In this document: positions 8,502-17,626 of the stretch, in pieces
Position numbering within the stretch: position 1 is the first letter of the stretch
Layout of the letters: every line of letters begins with the position of its first letter
Assembly (NCBI GenBank): GCA_963743285.1
Contig: CAVUPF010000001.1
Location: 806,001-870,000 of the forward strand
DNA: 64,000 nucleotides
Source of the DNA: CAVUPF01 sp963743285
GTDB lineage: Bacteria > Actinomycetota > Thermoleophilia > Solirubrobacterales > 70-9
Direction of reading: 5' to 3'
The notes under the pieces: generated by a model
The model's database searches: none
The model's input: only the letters and a program-made list of their open reading frames with translations
Told to the model about the DNA's origin: nothing
Program-made: the position numbers and the translations under genes

Positions 8502-9613
8502 TGGCTGACGAGGGACAGCCGAACCTGAGGGTGCTGCTCGCATGTGATTGGTTTGTCGCCTACACGGCCGGCTTGGCAAGCGGGCTGGTCGATATCGGAT
8601 GTGAGGTTGTGCTGCTCACCCGCGACCACGACCTCGAGTTTGGAGGCAAGCCGGGCGCGATGCGGTCGGTCGTCGAGGAAACACTGAATGGTAAGGCGAG
8701 GCACCTGGAGCTGGGGGGGCGAGTTCGCGATCCGTGGCATTGGCGCGATGTCACTCGCCTGCACAGCGATCTCCGACGCTTCAATCCCGACGTGACCCAC
8801 TTCCAGGACTCAGTCAATAACGACATGCGGCTTGCATTCGCTGGCGGGTTCCCTCGGCACAAGTACGCGATCACCGTCCACGACCCGCTTCCTCACCCCG
8901 GTGAGCGACAGCTCGGCGCCTGGACGAAATTCGTCCGCCTCAGGCTGTTACGTGGGGCAGACCTCGTTTTCACCCACGCCGCGGTGTTGGCCGAGGAGCT
9001 GAAAGAGACTGGGCAAGTTCGCGCTCCTGTAACGGTGGTTCCCCATGGGACCGGAGAGATCGCCGTAGCCCCGCTCCCCGAGCGCCCTTCGCTTCTCTTC
9101 TTCGGTCGCATCAGGCCCTACAAGGGACTGGACACGCTGCTCGACGCAATGCCACTCGTCTGGCAGCGCATACCAGAGACCTCCTTGACCATCGCAGGTT
9201 CCTCCGAGGTGGTGTTAAGGCACGAGACCATCGATGACCGACGGGTGACGCTTCGGGCCGAACACGTTCCCCAGCCAGCTGTCCCCGAACTGTTCAGCAA
9301 AGCGACCTGCGTCGTTCTTCCATATCGAGGCGCCACCCAGAGCGGGGTCGGTGCGGAGGCCACACGGCACGGCAGGCCAATCATCGCCACCACCGTCGGT
9401 GGCCTGCCTGAGTTGGTGACGCCGAGCTCCGGACGCCTGGTCCCCCCGAATGATCCCAAGGCGCTCGCAGACGCGATCGTCGAGGTCATCGGTACGCCGG
9501 GCCTGGCGGCAGAGATGGGGCGCAATGCCGCTGCCACGGCCAAAGAGGCTGGCTGGCGAAGTGTCGCCGTCAGGACGGTTGAGGCATATCGACGACACTT
9601 GTTGGAGGCGTGA
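8498..9613 (+). CDS. Glycosyltransferase family 4
   Basis: A 371-residue GT-B protein. The C-terminal Rossmann domain shows LLFFGRIRPYKGLDTLLDAM near 197-216, then LTIAGSS, and GVGAEATRHGRPIIATTVGGLPELV, the equivalent of the E-x7-E donor site with a substituted first position. The start ATG at 8498 overlaps the flippase stop by four bases; a second ATG follows immediately at 8501. By eye its codons are somewhat less GC-rich than the genes at 2-6 kb, which may hint at separate acquisition. Donor and acceptor sugars are unknown. Confidence 0.83.
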   Translation: MMADEGQPNLRVLLACDWFVAYTAGLASGLVDIGCEVVLLTRDHDLEFGGKPGAMRSVVEETLNGKARHLELGGRVRDPWHWRDVTRLHSDLRRFNPDVTHFQDSVNNDMRLAFAGGFPRHKYAITVHDPLPHPGERQLGAWTKFVRLRLLRGADLVFTHAAVLAEELKETGQVRAPVTVVPHGTGEIAVAPLPERPSLLFFGRIRPYKGLDTLLDAMPLVWQRIPETSLTIAGSSEVVLRHETIDDRRVTLRAEHVPQPAVPELFSKATCVVLPYRGATQSGVGAEATRHGRPIIATTVGGLPELVTPSSGRLVPPNDPKALADAIVEVIGTPGLAAEMGRNAAATAKEAGWRSVAVRTVEAYRRHLLEA

Positions 9614-10696
9614 GTGCCTGCTGTTCTCCTCACCGACGGGCCCGCCTCACTTGATGATGCCTTGGTGGAGCGCTGGCGTGGGCTCGCCGAACTGCGCGAG
9701 AATCCGTTCCTCACCCCCGATTGGTGTGCCGCTTGGCTTGACACCTATCCTGAAGAGCGTCCGTTCGTCGTACTGTGGTACCGCGACGGTGAGCTGCGTG
9801 GTGTGCTCCCTTTGGTGAAAGTAGAGGCGGGACCGGTGCGACTCCTGCGCTTCGTGGGTGCGAGGCGCGGAGACTGGTTCAGTCCTGCCTGCGGAATCGA
9901 TGACGAGCCGGATATGGCGGTCGAGTGCGCCGAGCTACTGAGGGAAGAGCGGGGTGCCTGGCAGCTGTTGCGGCTCGACCGAGTCGAGCGCGACAGCGCC
10001 TGGCCACAGGCCCTGTGGGCCGAGGGTGTCCACAACACGATCGCCCCGGCCGCCCTACGCAGGAAAGACGTGCTGCCGTTCATAGGCTTCGACGAGCGCG
10101 GCTACGATGGCTACCTAGCCAGCCGCAGTCGCAATTTTCGCAGCCAGCTCGGGCGGCGGCGGCGCAAGCTTGAAGGCGAGCACAGTCTCTCATTTCGGAT
10201 GACCACTGATCCGGAGCGGCTCGAGGTCGACCTCGACGAGTTCTTCCGTCTTCACGAAGAGCGCTGGGATGCACGCGGCGGCTCCTCCTCGGGCGCGGAG
10301 GACGTCGTGCGGTTCCAGCGCAAGTTCGCCGCAGCGGCGCTGGCGCGGGGCTGGTTGCGTTTGTGGATTGCCGAGGCAGACGGTTCTCCGGCTGCTGCAT
10401 GGTATGGCTGGCGGATCGGCAATCGCTACTGTTATTCGCTGTCTGGACTCGCCAAACGCTACGAGTCGCTTGCCCTTGGCACCGTGCTGCTCGCTCACAC
10501 GATCGAGCAGGCGGCTGCGGAGGCGGCTGGTGTCTATGACCTGATGTGGGGAGACGAGGACTACAAGCGTCGCTTTGAGACCGGGCGGCGTGAAGTCGCC
10601 ACCTGGGTCTTGGGGAGGCCCTGGCACCCTGTTCAGATCGCTGCCGCCGCGAGAACCGCAGTGGAGCGGCGGGCGAGGGACGCTCGTGGTGGATGA
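9614..10696 (+). CDS. GNAT/FemAB-type acyltransferase (BioF2-like acetyltransferase domain)
   Basis: A 360-residue protein that starts with GTG directly after the previous stop. The segment NPFLTPDWCAAWLDTYPEE, the central YLASRSRNFRSQLGRRRRKL and the C-terminal WYGWRIGNRYCYSLSGLAK, ending in DLMWGDEDYKRRFETGRRE, follow the pattern of the double-GNAT family (PF13480) found in EPS and cellulose clusters. Such proteins acylate sugars or peptides, here probably adding an acetyl or aminoacyl group to the polysaccharide precursor. The acyl donor and target are inferred only from the context between two glycosyltransferases. Confidence 0.78.
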   Translation: MPAVLLTDGPASLDDALVERWRGLAELRENPFLTPDWCAAWLDTYPEERPFVVLWYRDGELRGVLPLVKVEAGPVRLLRFVGARRGDWFSPACGIDDEPDMAVECAELLREERGAWQLLRLDRVERDSAWPQALWAEGVHNTIAPAALRRKDVLPFIGFDERGYDGYLASRSRNFRSQLGRRRRKLEGEHSLSFRMTTDPERLEVDLDEFFRLHEERWDARGGSSSGAEDVVRFQRKFAAAALARGWLRLWIAEADGSPAAAWYGWRIGNRYCYSLSGLAKRYESLALGTVLLAHTIEQAAAEAAGVYDLMWGDEDYKRRFETGRREVATWVLGRPWHPVQIAAAARTAVERRARDARGG

Positions 10697-11627
10697 GTCG
10701 CTGGGAGTAGTTGTGCTCGCGTACGGCGGCGGCGGCGAGTTCGAGGCGCTGATCGAGTCATTGTTCGTCGAGCAGGTGCCGGCCGCGTCGATTCTTGTCG
10801 TCCACAATCCGGCCGTGCCGGGCGAGCCGGTTCCGGCCGTCCCGCCCGGCTGCGAGGTGATTCAGGCCGAGCGCAACCTCGGCTACGCGGGCGGGATGAA
10901 CCTCGGAATCTCGCGCCTGCGACGGCGCGGGGCGGACCCGATCTTGCTGCTCACGCATGACGCGCGCCTGCGGCCTGGCTCCCTCGAGGCCCTCCTGCAG
11001 GCCGCTCGGCGACAGCCCGAGCTTGGCATCCTCGGTCCGGTTCTGGTCCTCAGCGGCACCGAGGTCCCCTTTTCTTACGGCGGGATGACCGGCGTCGTGG
11101 GTGCCAACGTCCACCTCAAGAGCCGGCCCGCGTTAACGGCGGACGGTGTCATTGCCTGCGACTGGGTTGACGGCGGCACGATTCTGATCCGCGCGGCCGT
11201 GCTCGAGGCTGTCGGGGGTTTCGACGAGCGCTTCTGGGGCTACTGCGAGGAGGCTGACCTTTGCCTCAGGGCGAGACGCGCTGGCTATGCGGTCGGCGTA
11301 GTACTTGCCGCAAAGGCAGATCAGGCCCCCGGTGGAACCAAGCGACTCGGCGCGTGGGCCTACCTGACCACCCGCAACGGCATCGAGTATGCGCGACGGG
11401 CGGCCGGCCTTATCGGTCTCTTCTCGATCCTGGCCCGTTCCGTCTACCTGATCGCGCTCAACCTGCTGCGCACCGCGATCCGAGCGGTCGGCCTGCGCTC
11501 GGGCGGCCCGGCCGAGCCGTGGACGCTTGCAGTAGGCATCTCCCGCGGCACGCTTGACTTCTGTCGCGGCCGCTGGGGCCCTCCCCCCCCAGGGCTTCCC
11601 GGGACGGGTGATCTCCACAATGCCTGA
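10686..11627 (+). CDS. Glycosyltransferase family 2 (rhamnosyltransferase-like)
   Basis: A 313-residue GT-A protein. It has VVVLAYGGGGEFEALIESL at the start, ERNLGYAGGMNLGI near 60-75, a THDARL segment in the DxD position, and WVDGGTILIRAAVLEAVGGF then FWGYCEEADLCLRARRAGY near 165-200, the acceptor/ED motif typical of dTDP-rhamnosyl and related transferases. A GTG at 10686 (or 10689) inside the end of the upstream gene is chosen because the longer frame to 10575 would read through well-conserved sequence of that gene. C-terminal hydrophobic residues (LARSVYLIALNLL) suggest membrane association. Confidence 0.83.
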   Translation: MVDESLGVVVLAYGGGGEFEALIESLFVEQVPAASILVVHNPAVPGEPVPAVPPGCEVIQAERNLGYAGGMNLGISRLRRRGADPILLLTHDARLRPGSLEALLQAARRQPELGILGPVLVLSGTEVPFSYGGMTGVVGANVHLKSRPALTADGVIACDWVDGGTILIRAAVLEAVGGFDERFWGYCEEADLCLRARRAGYAVGVVLAAKADQAPGGTKRLGAWAYLTTRNGIEYARRAAGLIGLFSILARSVYLIALNLLRTAIRAVGLRSGGPAEPWTLAVGISRGTLDFCRGRWGPPPPGLPGTGDLHNA

Positions 11628-12696
11628 GCACCGCCCGCGCATCCTGCAGATGGGGCCCGATCCAAGCATTGGGGGTGGCATGGCGGCGGCAATGCGAGGC
11701 CTGCTTTCCTCGCCGCTCGCCGAGCGCTATGAGCTGGAGGTCGTGCCGACCTATCGAGGGCCCAAGAGGCTGCCAGGACTTGGCATCTACTGCCTCGCCT
11801 TGGCGCGGCTCTCGGCTTGGAGTCTCCGCGGCCGCGGCCGCATTGTCCACATCCACGCCACGGTCCGCGGCAGCACCTACCGAAAGTCGCTCTGCGTACT
11901 TTTGGCTAAGGCGCTGCGCCGCCGAGTGGTTCTCCATGTCCACTCAGGCGCTGGGGACGTCGCCGAGTTTGCCGCCAGCCGCGATCGGATCAGCCTGGCG
12001 CTATTTCGCGCCGGCTTCTCCGCTGCCGATGCGGTCATCGCGGTCTCTGCGGCGACGGCGGAGGCCCTCAAGGATGCATATGGCTTATCGGGGGTCGAGG
12101 TGGTGCCAAACGCGGTGGCGCTTGTGTCCTTCACTCGTCGTGAGGAGAATCCGATCACGAAGCGGGGAGTCGGGATCGCCTATCTCGGTGGCTTCGCGAA
12201 CGCCGCCAAGGGCGGCGATACGATGCTGGAGGCGCTGGCGCTGGCGCTGGCGCGCGAGTCGCGGCTGCGGGTGACGCTGGCGGGTCCCGGCGAGCTGCCC
12301 GACGCCGCGACGCAGCTGATCGCACGCCATCCTTCGGTCTCCTGGGTCGGGTGGCTTGGACCCGAGGCGAAGGACCAGCTGATGCGGGGCGCAGAGATCT
12401 TTGCGATCTCCTCGCGCTCGGAGGGACTGCCGATGGCCCTGCTTGAGGCGATGGCCTACGAAATGGCGATTGTCGCTACCGAAGTCGGCGGTATCCCTGA
12501 GGTGGTGAGCCGCGGCGAGGAGGGGCTGCTGGTGCCCGCTGACTCTCCTGAGCCCCTCGCCGATGCGCTCTGCCGCCTGGCCGGCGATCAGCCGCTTCGC
12601 GCGCGATTGGCACTCGGCGCCCGGCGGCGAGTGGAGCGGTTCGACGTGGTCGAGGTTGCCAATCGTCTGGATTCCCTCTATGCCTCGCTGGGCTGA
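11620..12696 (+). CDS. Glycosyltransferase family 4
   Basis: A 358-residue GT-B protein beginning RILQMGPDPSIGGGMAAAM, the GG-rich acceptor-side loop. The donor domain has GIAYLGGFANAAKGGDTML, VTLAGPGELPDA and FAISSRSEGLPMALLEAMA with the E-x7-E motif near 270. The ATG at 11620 overlaps the upstream stop by eight bases; an upstream GTG at 11608 is possible. It is the last gene of the plus-strand run 6.99-12.7 kb and converges with the Alg13-like gene, overlapping it by 19 bases. Confidence 0.83.
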   Translation: MPEHRPRILQMGPDPSIGGGMAAAMRGLLSSPLAERYELEVVPTYRGPKRLPGLGIYCLALARLSAWSLRGRGRIVHIHATVRGSTYRKSLCVLLAKALRRRVVLHVHSGAGDVAEFAASRDRISLALFRAGFSAADAVIAVSAATAEALKDAYGLSGVEVVPNAVALVSFTRREENPITKRGVGIAYLGGFANAAKGGDTMLEALALALARESRLRVTLAGPGELPDAATQLIARHPSVSWVGWLGPEAKDQLMRGAEIFAISSRSEGLPMALLEAMAYEMAIVATEVGGIPEVVSRGEEGLLVPADSPEPLADALCRLAGDQPLRARLALGARRRVERFDVVEVANRLDSLYASLG

Positions 12697-13160
12697 GTTG
12701 CCTCATCAAGTACCGCAGACCGGACGCTTCGGCAGAGTGGCGCCTCGGTCGACTCGAGGTGTGAGCGGCGGGGCGGCGCGCTCTTTACCTGATCCGCCAG
12801 GGCGTCGGTGTCCCAGACTGCAATCGCCGTTCCGCGCGTCTCCAACCCTCTGGTCAGCTCCGCCTGGTGGTCATCGACGTGCTCACCCAGATCGCGGCGC
12901 CGCGGCACGACGAGTGGCACGTGGCCCGCGCGTCGGGCGCAGAGGATGCTGCCGACCCCCGCATGGGTGATAACCGTGTCTGCCTCGGCGAAGCACTCCA
13001 GCATCTCGTTGAAGGGCATGTAGGCCTCGGAGCGTGCGACGCCCGCTGGCGGTCTTGCGGGACCAAACTGGACGACCAAATCATCGCCATCGAGGCTGTT
13101 GAGGGCGGCGAGCAGCCGTTCGAAAGGCTGGTGGTGGGTGCCGACGGTGACAAAGATCAA
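12678..13160 (-). CDS. Alg13/PssE-type glycosyltransferase subunit (GT28 C-terminal domain)
   Basis: A 160-residue catalytic half of a two-subunit glycosyltransferase. It starts IFVTVGTHHQPFERLL, and the nucleotide-sugar site ADTVITHAGVGSILCARRAGHVPLVVPR near 75-105 ends in DDHQAELTRGLE, as in Alg13 and EpsF/PssE. It needs the membrane-bound Alg14/PssD-like partner encoded directly upstream. The start is TTG at 13160, overlapping the stop of that partner by four bases (TTGA). The longer open frame to 13736 only overlays the partner gene and is not used. Confidence 0.8.
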   Translation of the reverse strand: MIFVTVGTHHQPFERLLAALNSLDGDDLVVQFGPARPPAGVARSEAYMPFNEMLECFAEADTVITHAGVGSILCARRAGHVPLVVPRRRDLGEHVDDHQAELTRGLETRGTAIAVWDTDALADQVKSAPPRRSHLESTEAPLCRSVRSAVLDEATQPSEA

Positions 13161-13606
13161 AGCAGACCTCCGGCATACTCGGCCCGCCGCAGGCGCTTCG
13201 CTGCCGCTGGCCACTGGACGAAGAAGCGGTCGGCCAGCGGGTAGACCAGCCTGCCGCTCAGCGAAATCGATTCGGTGCGGGTGACGCTCTCGACGTAGAC
13301 CAATCGGATCCCGAGCAGCTTGCCGATGAGGAAGAACGGGACAGCAAGGCCGGCACCGGTTGAAAGAATGGTTTCGGGCTGCTGGCGGCGAAGCACTCGC
13401 CAGGCAAGGACGGTGTTGAGGGCGAGGTTCTTGAGGTTGCGGTTGGTCGGGCTGTGCCCCAGCGCGACCGTCTCGTCGGCCAGCAGGTAGCCGACGTCGG
13501 GACCGGGCAGAGTTACCCAGGAACGCTCGACCCCACGCCAAGCAGGCTCCAGAGCCAGCATCTGCTGGAGGTGGCCGCCGGGTGAGCAAACAAGGAGCAC
13601 TCTCAT
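13157..13606 (-). CDS. Alg14/PssD-type glycosyltransferase subunit
   Basis: A 149-residue membrane-associated partner of the Alg13-like protein. It starts MRVLLVCSPGGHLQQMLAL, the GGHL acceptor loop, and later has ILSTGAGLAVPFFLIGKLLGIRLVYVESVTR, the expected motif of Alg14/PssD that ties the complex to the membrane. Together the two subunits add a hexose or glucuronate to a lipid-linked sugar. The ATG at 13606 overlaps the stop of a short upstream frame by four bases. The open frame continues to 13750, but that extension lacks family similarity. Confidence 0.8.
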   Translation of the reverse strand: MRVLLVCSPGGHLQQMLALEPAWRGVERSWVTLPGPDVGYLLADETVALGHSPTNRNLKNLALNTVLAWRVLRRQQPETILSTGAGLAVPFFLIGKLLGIRLVYVESVTRTESISLSGRLVYPLADRFFVQWPAAAKRLRRAEYAGGLL

Positions 13607-13890
13607 TGTTCGGCCACTGTAGTGCGACGATGCGCGGGCTCCGAGGCGCCTTGTAGCCACTCCTCGATCGCCTTTGAGGGCGACATCGTCGCGATTGTGC
13701 TGGTTTTGGCCTTGATCGCAAACAAACTTGCACCACCGCGCAGTGCCCACCGAGAGTGCTCCGCAGGGATCTCGTAGTCGAGCCGATTCGTCGGCCGCTG
13801 GTCTCTACTCGCAGTGTCTCGACGAGAAGGGCAGGAAGCGCCGGGCGCTTTGGGAAGCGCGCGGTTCCTTAGATCCGACTGCATGGACAT
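13603..13890 (-). CDS. Small open reading frame of unknown function upstream of the Alg14-like gene
   Basis: A possible 95-residue product whose stop overlaps the Alg14-like start in an ATGA arrangement, the pattern used by real genes throughout this window. The sequence is not recognised, has no transmembrane segment and contains a stretch SPSKAIEEWLQGASEPAH. It could equally be the remnant of a larger gene, or a chance frame in a 425-base gap between the Alg14-like gene and the deacetylase. The rest of the gap (13891-14031) holds nothing I can support. Confidence 0.25.
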   Translation of the reverse strand: MSMQSDLRNRALPKAPGASCPSRRDTASRDQRPTNRLDYEIPAEHSRWALRGGASLFAIKAKTSTIATMSPSKAIEEWLQGASEPAHRRTTVAEQ

Positions 13891-14031
13891 ACCATCGACC
13901 GCTTGCCCAGGGAACTTTTAAGGCGCAAAGCTCCGCCCGAGAGGTCCTTGATTAACGCTCCGCGGCTTGGACCGCGTACTTCCAGTGGTTGCATCCCGCA
14001 CTTTCAGCGATCGGTCTATCCCGAGCAATGC

Positions 14032-14838
14032 TCAGGAGCTGCCGCGACCCGAGCGGTAAAGTCGCCGGATCGCCATCACCTCCGGGGAGAGCACCGCCGC
14101 CTTCCCAATCGGCGAGAGCTTGTGTCCAAATCGGCGTTCTTTGTCGCGGTGGTCGACGTTGATGCGCGGGATCGAGTGGGGAGTTGTCCGCTGCCGTCCA
14201 CCTCTTCTCGGCAGACTGAAGGCGAACCGGTAGCCGCACTCGACCGCCGCCGTCGAGACCTCTAGGTTCCACTCGCCGAAGGGATAGGCCAGCGTGTCGC
14301 AACTTCCGAGTCGCTCCATGATTCGGGCACGCGACTCCCACAGCTCTTCCTTCAGCGTCTCGCCGCGCAGCTCAGTCAAGTGGGGATGGGTAAGGGTGTG
14401 GCTGCCAACCTCGAAGCCCGCCTCCTTCATCTCTTCCAGCATTGGCCATGTCACCGAGAGCATCGTCGAGGAATAGCGTTGCTGACCGTCGGCCACCTCG
14501 GGCCACGCAAGCGGTGCGCCGCTGTCGACCAGCGGCGGCAAGACGAAGATAAAGGCACTGAAGCCGTGTTCGAGCAAAAGCGGCAACGCCACCTCGTAGT
14601 TGTCGCGAAAGCCGTCGTCGAAGGTGAGGAACGCGGTGGGTGCAACCCGTTGCCCTTCGGCGATCTCGGTGAGGATCGACATATCGCCTGAGCGAAGGCC
14701 ACGGCGGCGCAGCTCGACCAACTGACGCTCGAACAAATCCGCAGAGATCGTCAGGTAGCTTGGCCCCTCGGGGGCGATCGAGTGGTAGCAGAGGAAACTC
14801 GCTCGACGCGAGCGATTGCGCAGCAGACGGGGACACAC
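14032..14838 (-). CDS. Polysaccharide deacetylase (NodB homology domain)
   Basis: A 268-residue carbohydrate esterase family 4 type protein, paralogous to the one at 1995-2804. Conserved sites are FLCYHSIAPEG near 15, FLTFDDGFRDNY near 70-81 with the metal-binding Asp pair, GSHTLTHPHL near 145-154 and LAYPFGEWN near 184. A tryptophan-containing linker SVTWPMLEEM precedes the HxxxH motif as in EPS-linked members. The start is a GTG at 14838. No signal peptide is obvious. It probably deacetylates the repeat unit or polymer made by the first EPS unit. Confidence 0.83.
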   Translation of the reverse strand: MCPRLLRNRSRRASFLCYHSIAPEGPSYLTISADLFERQLVELRRRGLRSGDMSILTEIAEGQRVAPTAFLTFDDGFRDNYEVALPLLLEHGFSAFIFVLPPLVDSGAPLAWPEVADGQQRYSSTMLSVTWPMLEEMKEAGFEVGSHTLTHPHLTELRGETLKEELWESRARIMERLGSCDTLAYPFGEWNLEVSTAAVECGYRFAFSLPRRGGRQRTTPHSIPRINVDHRDKERRFGHKLSPIGKAAVLSPEVMAIRRLYRSGRGSS

Positions 14839-15273
14839 GGCCAGCAGTCTAAGGTTTCCTAGCGTGGAGAGTGTCGGGGTAGCTGCCCGTCTCGAGCCGG
14901 TTCAACGAATGATGAGCTGGCGGAATCGACGGCCTCCGCACGAGGCGAGCGTGGTGTCGTGGGAACACAGTTCGGCGACCTCGACGTTGGCGCTGGACCC
15001 AGTCCCGGCGCCAATATATTTCGTTTGAGCGGGGTAATCGCCGCGTTTTATCAGCGGCGGATTTGTCGGCGACGCTCGCCCGTCTGGCTCTCGATTTCGT
15101 ATGACGTTGGCGTATTGGGACCGCAAGCGCGCCATCGCGCCGACTGCCTTGCGCGACGGCCGCTTGGTTCGATGTTGAGATGATCGGCGCTTCGTGACGG
15201 ATCTAGGCTGACCCTGGCTTCCCGATGCGAAGTGAACGTCGCGACTTTCGCCGCGTGCCGCTCAGAGCCAGAG
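14839..15273. other. Intergenic stretch without a supported gene
   Basis: About 435 bases between the deacetylase start and the end of the beta-propeller gene. Open frames here are short, with unconvincing composition. One imperfect inverted repeat (15036-15063) is described separately; otherwise nothing was seen. Confidence 0.4.
15036..15063. terminator. Imperfect inverted repeat, possible terminator
   Basis: The arms AATCGCCGC (15036-15044) and GCGGCG-G-ATT (15054-15063) can pair over nine positions with one bulged G around a nine-base loop. It lies about 210 bases beyond the stop of the minus-strand beta-propeller gene. There is no good T-run on either side, so it may be a structured mRNA end rather than a classical terminator. 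Confidence 0.25.
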
Positions 15274-17511
15274 CTAGAGTCGGACCGTTCGACGCGAAAG
15301 TTTGGCGCTGTGGTGCTTGGCCCCCTTGATCAGCATGACCTTCTCGCTTTGAGCGCTAGGTGTGCCCGACGCTGGCGTGAAGGCAACGGTCACCTTTACG
15401 ACCGCGGTGCCTGACTTTCCCAGCGCTCTTCTCGCCATTCCCTTCGGTATTACCAAGATCCGGGCAAGACCAGAGAGGCATCGTGCGTGCCGGCTTACAA
15501 CCTGGACCCCCGTCAGGCTAAGTGTGCCGGGGCTTGGGACAATCACCGCCAATTCCGCCGTGCCGGCACCAGGGATGCGCTTGATCTTGCCAAAGGCAAA
15601 GGCCGTGGTCGGTTCCTGAACCAGTGTCGCGTCGGCCAAAATGGATGGCGACACCGAGTCATCGGTCGCGGTGATCGTCGCCGAGCCGGCGCTGGTCGAG
15701 GAGGTGACCGTCGCCGTATAGGTGCCGGGCTGCGGTTCGCTCACCGCGCCGATCTGCTCGCCGCTGTCAGACGAGGAGAACCCGACGCTCTCGCCGCTGA
15801 CCGGGTTGCCGTTGTCATCGCTGACGGTGGCGCTTGCCGTCGTGGTCGAGGCGCCGTTGGCGGTGATCGAGGTGGGCGAGAGGGAGAGGGCGATGTTTGC
15901 CGGTGGGCCCGGGGTCTGAGTCAAGGTCGCATGACCCGAGACGGCGGGGCTGACCGAGTCATCGGTCGCGGTGATCGTCGCCGAGCCGGCGCTGGTCGAG
16001 GAGGTGACCGTCGCCGTATAGGTGCCGGGCTGCGGTTCGCTCACCGCGCCGATCTGCTCGCCGCTGTCAGACGAGGAGAACCCGACGCTCTCGCCGCTGA
16101 CCGGGTTGCCGTTGTCATCGCTGACGGTGGCGCTTGCCGTCGTGGTCGAGGCGCCGTTGGCGGTGATCGAGGTGGGCGAGAGGGAGAGGGCCAGGTGCGC
16201 ACCGTGATCTGCCGCCACCGTGATGAGTTGGGTCTCACTCCCCACCCCCGACCCGTTGCAGTAGGCGCTCTGCCCGGTGAAGATCAGTTCGCTTGAGCAG
16301 ACGTTGTCGGCCACGGTCAGCTTCGCTTCATAGGTGCCCGGGGCGCGGTAGGTATGGCTCGGGCTCGCCCCGCCGTCTGCTTCCTTGGTCCCGTCGCCAA
16401 ATTCCCATTCATAGCTCGGTGTGGAGCCTTCGGGATGGCTCGAGGCCGAGGCGTTGAAGGTAACCGGTACGCCGGCGATCGCGGCGGGGGCAGTGAAGGA
16501 GGCAACCGGCGCCTGGGCGGGGGGGATCGCGACCGCCGCCGGGGCATCGCCGACCGTGATCGGCGATCCCTCCACTTCGTTGGTCTGGGTGTCGATCACC
16601 GAGACGGTGTCGGTGCCGAAGTTGGCGACGTAGGCGGTCTTGCCGTCGGGGGTGATCGTCACCACGTAGGGCTCTGAGCCGACCTTGATCGGCGCGCCGA
16701 TCACCGCGTTGGTTTCGGTGTCGATCACCGAGACGCTTTCTTCTTGTTCGTTGGCGACGTAGGCGCGCCTGCCGTCCGGGCTGATCGAGATCCCCCAGGG
16801 TTCGATCCCGACCTTGATCGGCGATCCGATCACCGCGTTGGTTTCGGTGTCGATCACCGAGACGCTGTTTTCTTCGTAGTTGGCAACGTAGGCGCGCTTG
16901 CCATCGGGGGTGATCGCGATCGGGATCGGGGTGGTGCCGACCCCGATCGGAGCGCCGATCACCTGGTTGGTTTCGGTGTCGATCACCGCGACTGCCTGGG
17001 GGCCGTCGACGGATACGTAGGCGCGCTTGCCGTTCGGGGTGATCGCGATCCCCCAGGGTCGCTTGCCGAGTTCGACCGAGCCCGCCACCTGGTTGGTCTG
17101 GGTATCGATCACCGAGACGTCGTTTGAGCCGGAGTTGACCACGTAGGCGCTCTCCCCGTCGGGGGTGATCGCGATCGCCACCGGTTCGGAGCCGACTTCG
17201 ATTGAGCCCGCCACCTGGTTGGTTTCGGTATCGATCACCGAGACGTCATCAGAGCCGTTGTTGACCACGTAGGCGTACTTGCCGTTCGGGATGATCGCGA
17301 TCGCTTCGGGCTCGGTTCCGACGCCGATCGGGGCGCCCACCACCTGGTTGGTCTGGGTATCGAGCACCGAGACGGTGCCTGAGCCGTAGTTGGCGACGTA
17401 GGCATCCTGGGCGAGGGCAGCGCCGGGGGTCGCTAAAAAGAGCAGCGCCGAAATCGCTGTGGCCAAGAGGAAGAAGAAGCCGGTCTGCCCTGCGCGTGAT
17501 GCATTGCGCAT
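15274..17511 (-). CDS. Secreted YVTN beta-propeller protein with PKD and two Ig-like (Big_1) domains
   Basis: A 745-residue surface or secreted protein. A signal peptide (FFFLLATAISALLFLATPGAALA) ends near residue 35. Residues about 36-330 are seven or more repeats of about 42 residues with the pattern VSVIDTETNQVxGxPIxVG..P.xIAITPDGKxAYV, which fold as a YncE/YVTN beta-propeller. A PKD domain (SYEWEFGDGTKEADG) is at about 345-430. Two nearly identical 100-residue invasin/intimin-type Ig domains (LSLSPTSITANGASTTTAS) follow at about 440-640, then a beta-rich tail. Propeller proteins of this kind bind ligands at the cell surface. The Ig pair is also duplicated at DNA level. Confidence 0.8.
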   Translation of the reverse strand: MRNASRAGQTGFFFLLATAISALLFLATPGAALAQDAYVANYGSGTVSVLDTQTNQVVGAPIGVGTEPEAIAIIPNGKYAYVVNNGSDDVSVIDTETNQVAGSIEVGSEPVAIAITPDGESAYVVNSGSNDVSVIDTQTNQVAGSVELGKRPWGIAITPNGKRAYVSVDGPQAVAVIDTETNQVIGAPIGVGTTPIPIAITPDGKRAYVANYEENSVSVIDTETNAVIGSPIKVGIEPWGISISPDGRRAYVANEQEESVSVIDTETNAVIGAPIKVGSEPYVVTITPDGKTAYVANFGTDTVSVIDTQTNEVEGSPITVGDAPAAVAIPPAQAPVASFTAPAAIAGVPVTFNASASSHPEGSTPSYEWEFGDGTKEADGGASPSHTYRAPGTYEAKLTVADNVCSSELIFTGQSAYCNGSGVGSETQLITVAADHGAHLALSLSPTSITANGASTTTASATVSDDNGNPVSGESVGFSSSDSGEQIGAVSEPQPGTYTATVTSSTSAGSATITATDDSVSPAVSGHATLTQTPGPPANIALSLSPTSITANGASTTTASATVSDDNGNPVSGESVGFSSSDSGEQIGAVSEPQPGTYTATVTSSTSAGSATITATDDSVSPSILADATLVQEPTTAFAFGKIKRIPGAGTAELAVIVPSPGTLSLTGVQVVSRHARCLSGLARILVIPKGMARRALGKSGTAVVKVTVAFTPASGTPSAQSEKVMLIKGAKHHSAKLSRRTVRL
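15653..16191. repeat. Tandem 300-bp direct repeat encoding two Ig-like domains
   Basis: Bases 15653-15891 and 15953-16191 are identical as read, at a spacing of exactly 300. They encode the two Big_1 domains of the beta-propeller protein. Identity at synonymous positions points to a recent in-frame duplication or ongoing gene conversion. Confidence 0.85.
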
Positions 17512-17626
17512 TGGCAGGATTGTAGCCGGGGACTAGTTCTCGCTAGGGCAAAGGGACGCCCTAGTGAACTTCTGCCATAGCGAGTGCCGAGCGGATGGAG
17601 CCGCCAGCCTGCCCATCTGCGGTGCG

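Noticed and set aside
15653..16191. Regular repeats considered as a CRISPR array
   Set aside because: Only two units, 300 bases apart, fully within a coding frame, with no spacers or cas genes nearby.
15487..16296. Plus-strand frame with long Gly/Asp/Arg-rich repeats opposite the Ig-domain gene
   Set aside because: It is the antisense reading of the duplicated Ig-like domains; the minus-strand product has a signal peptide and known domain patterns.
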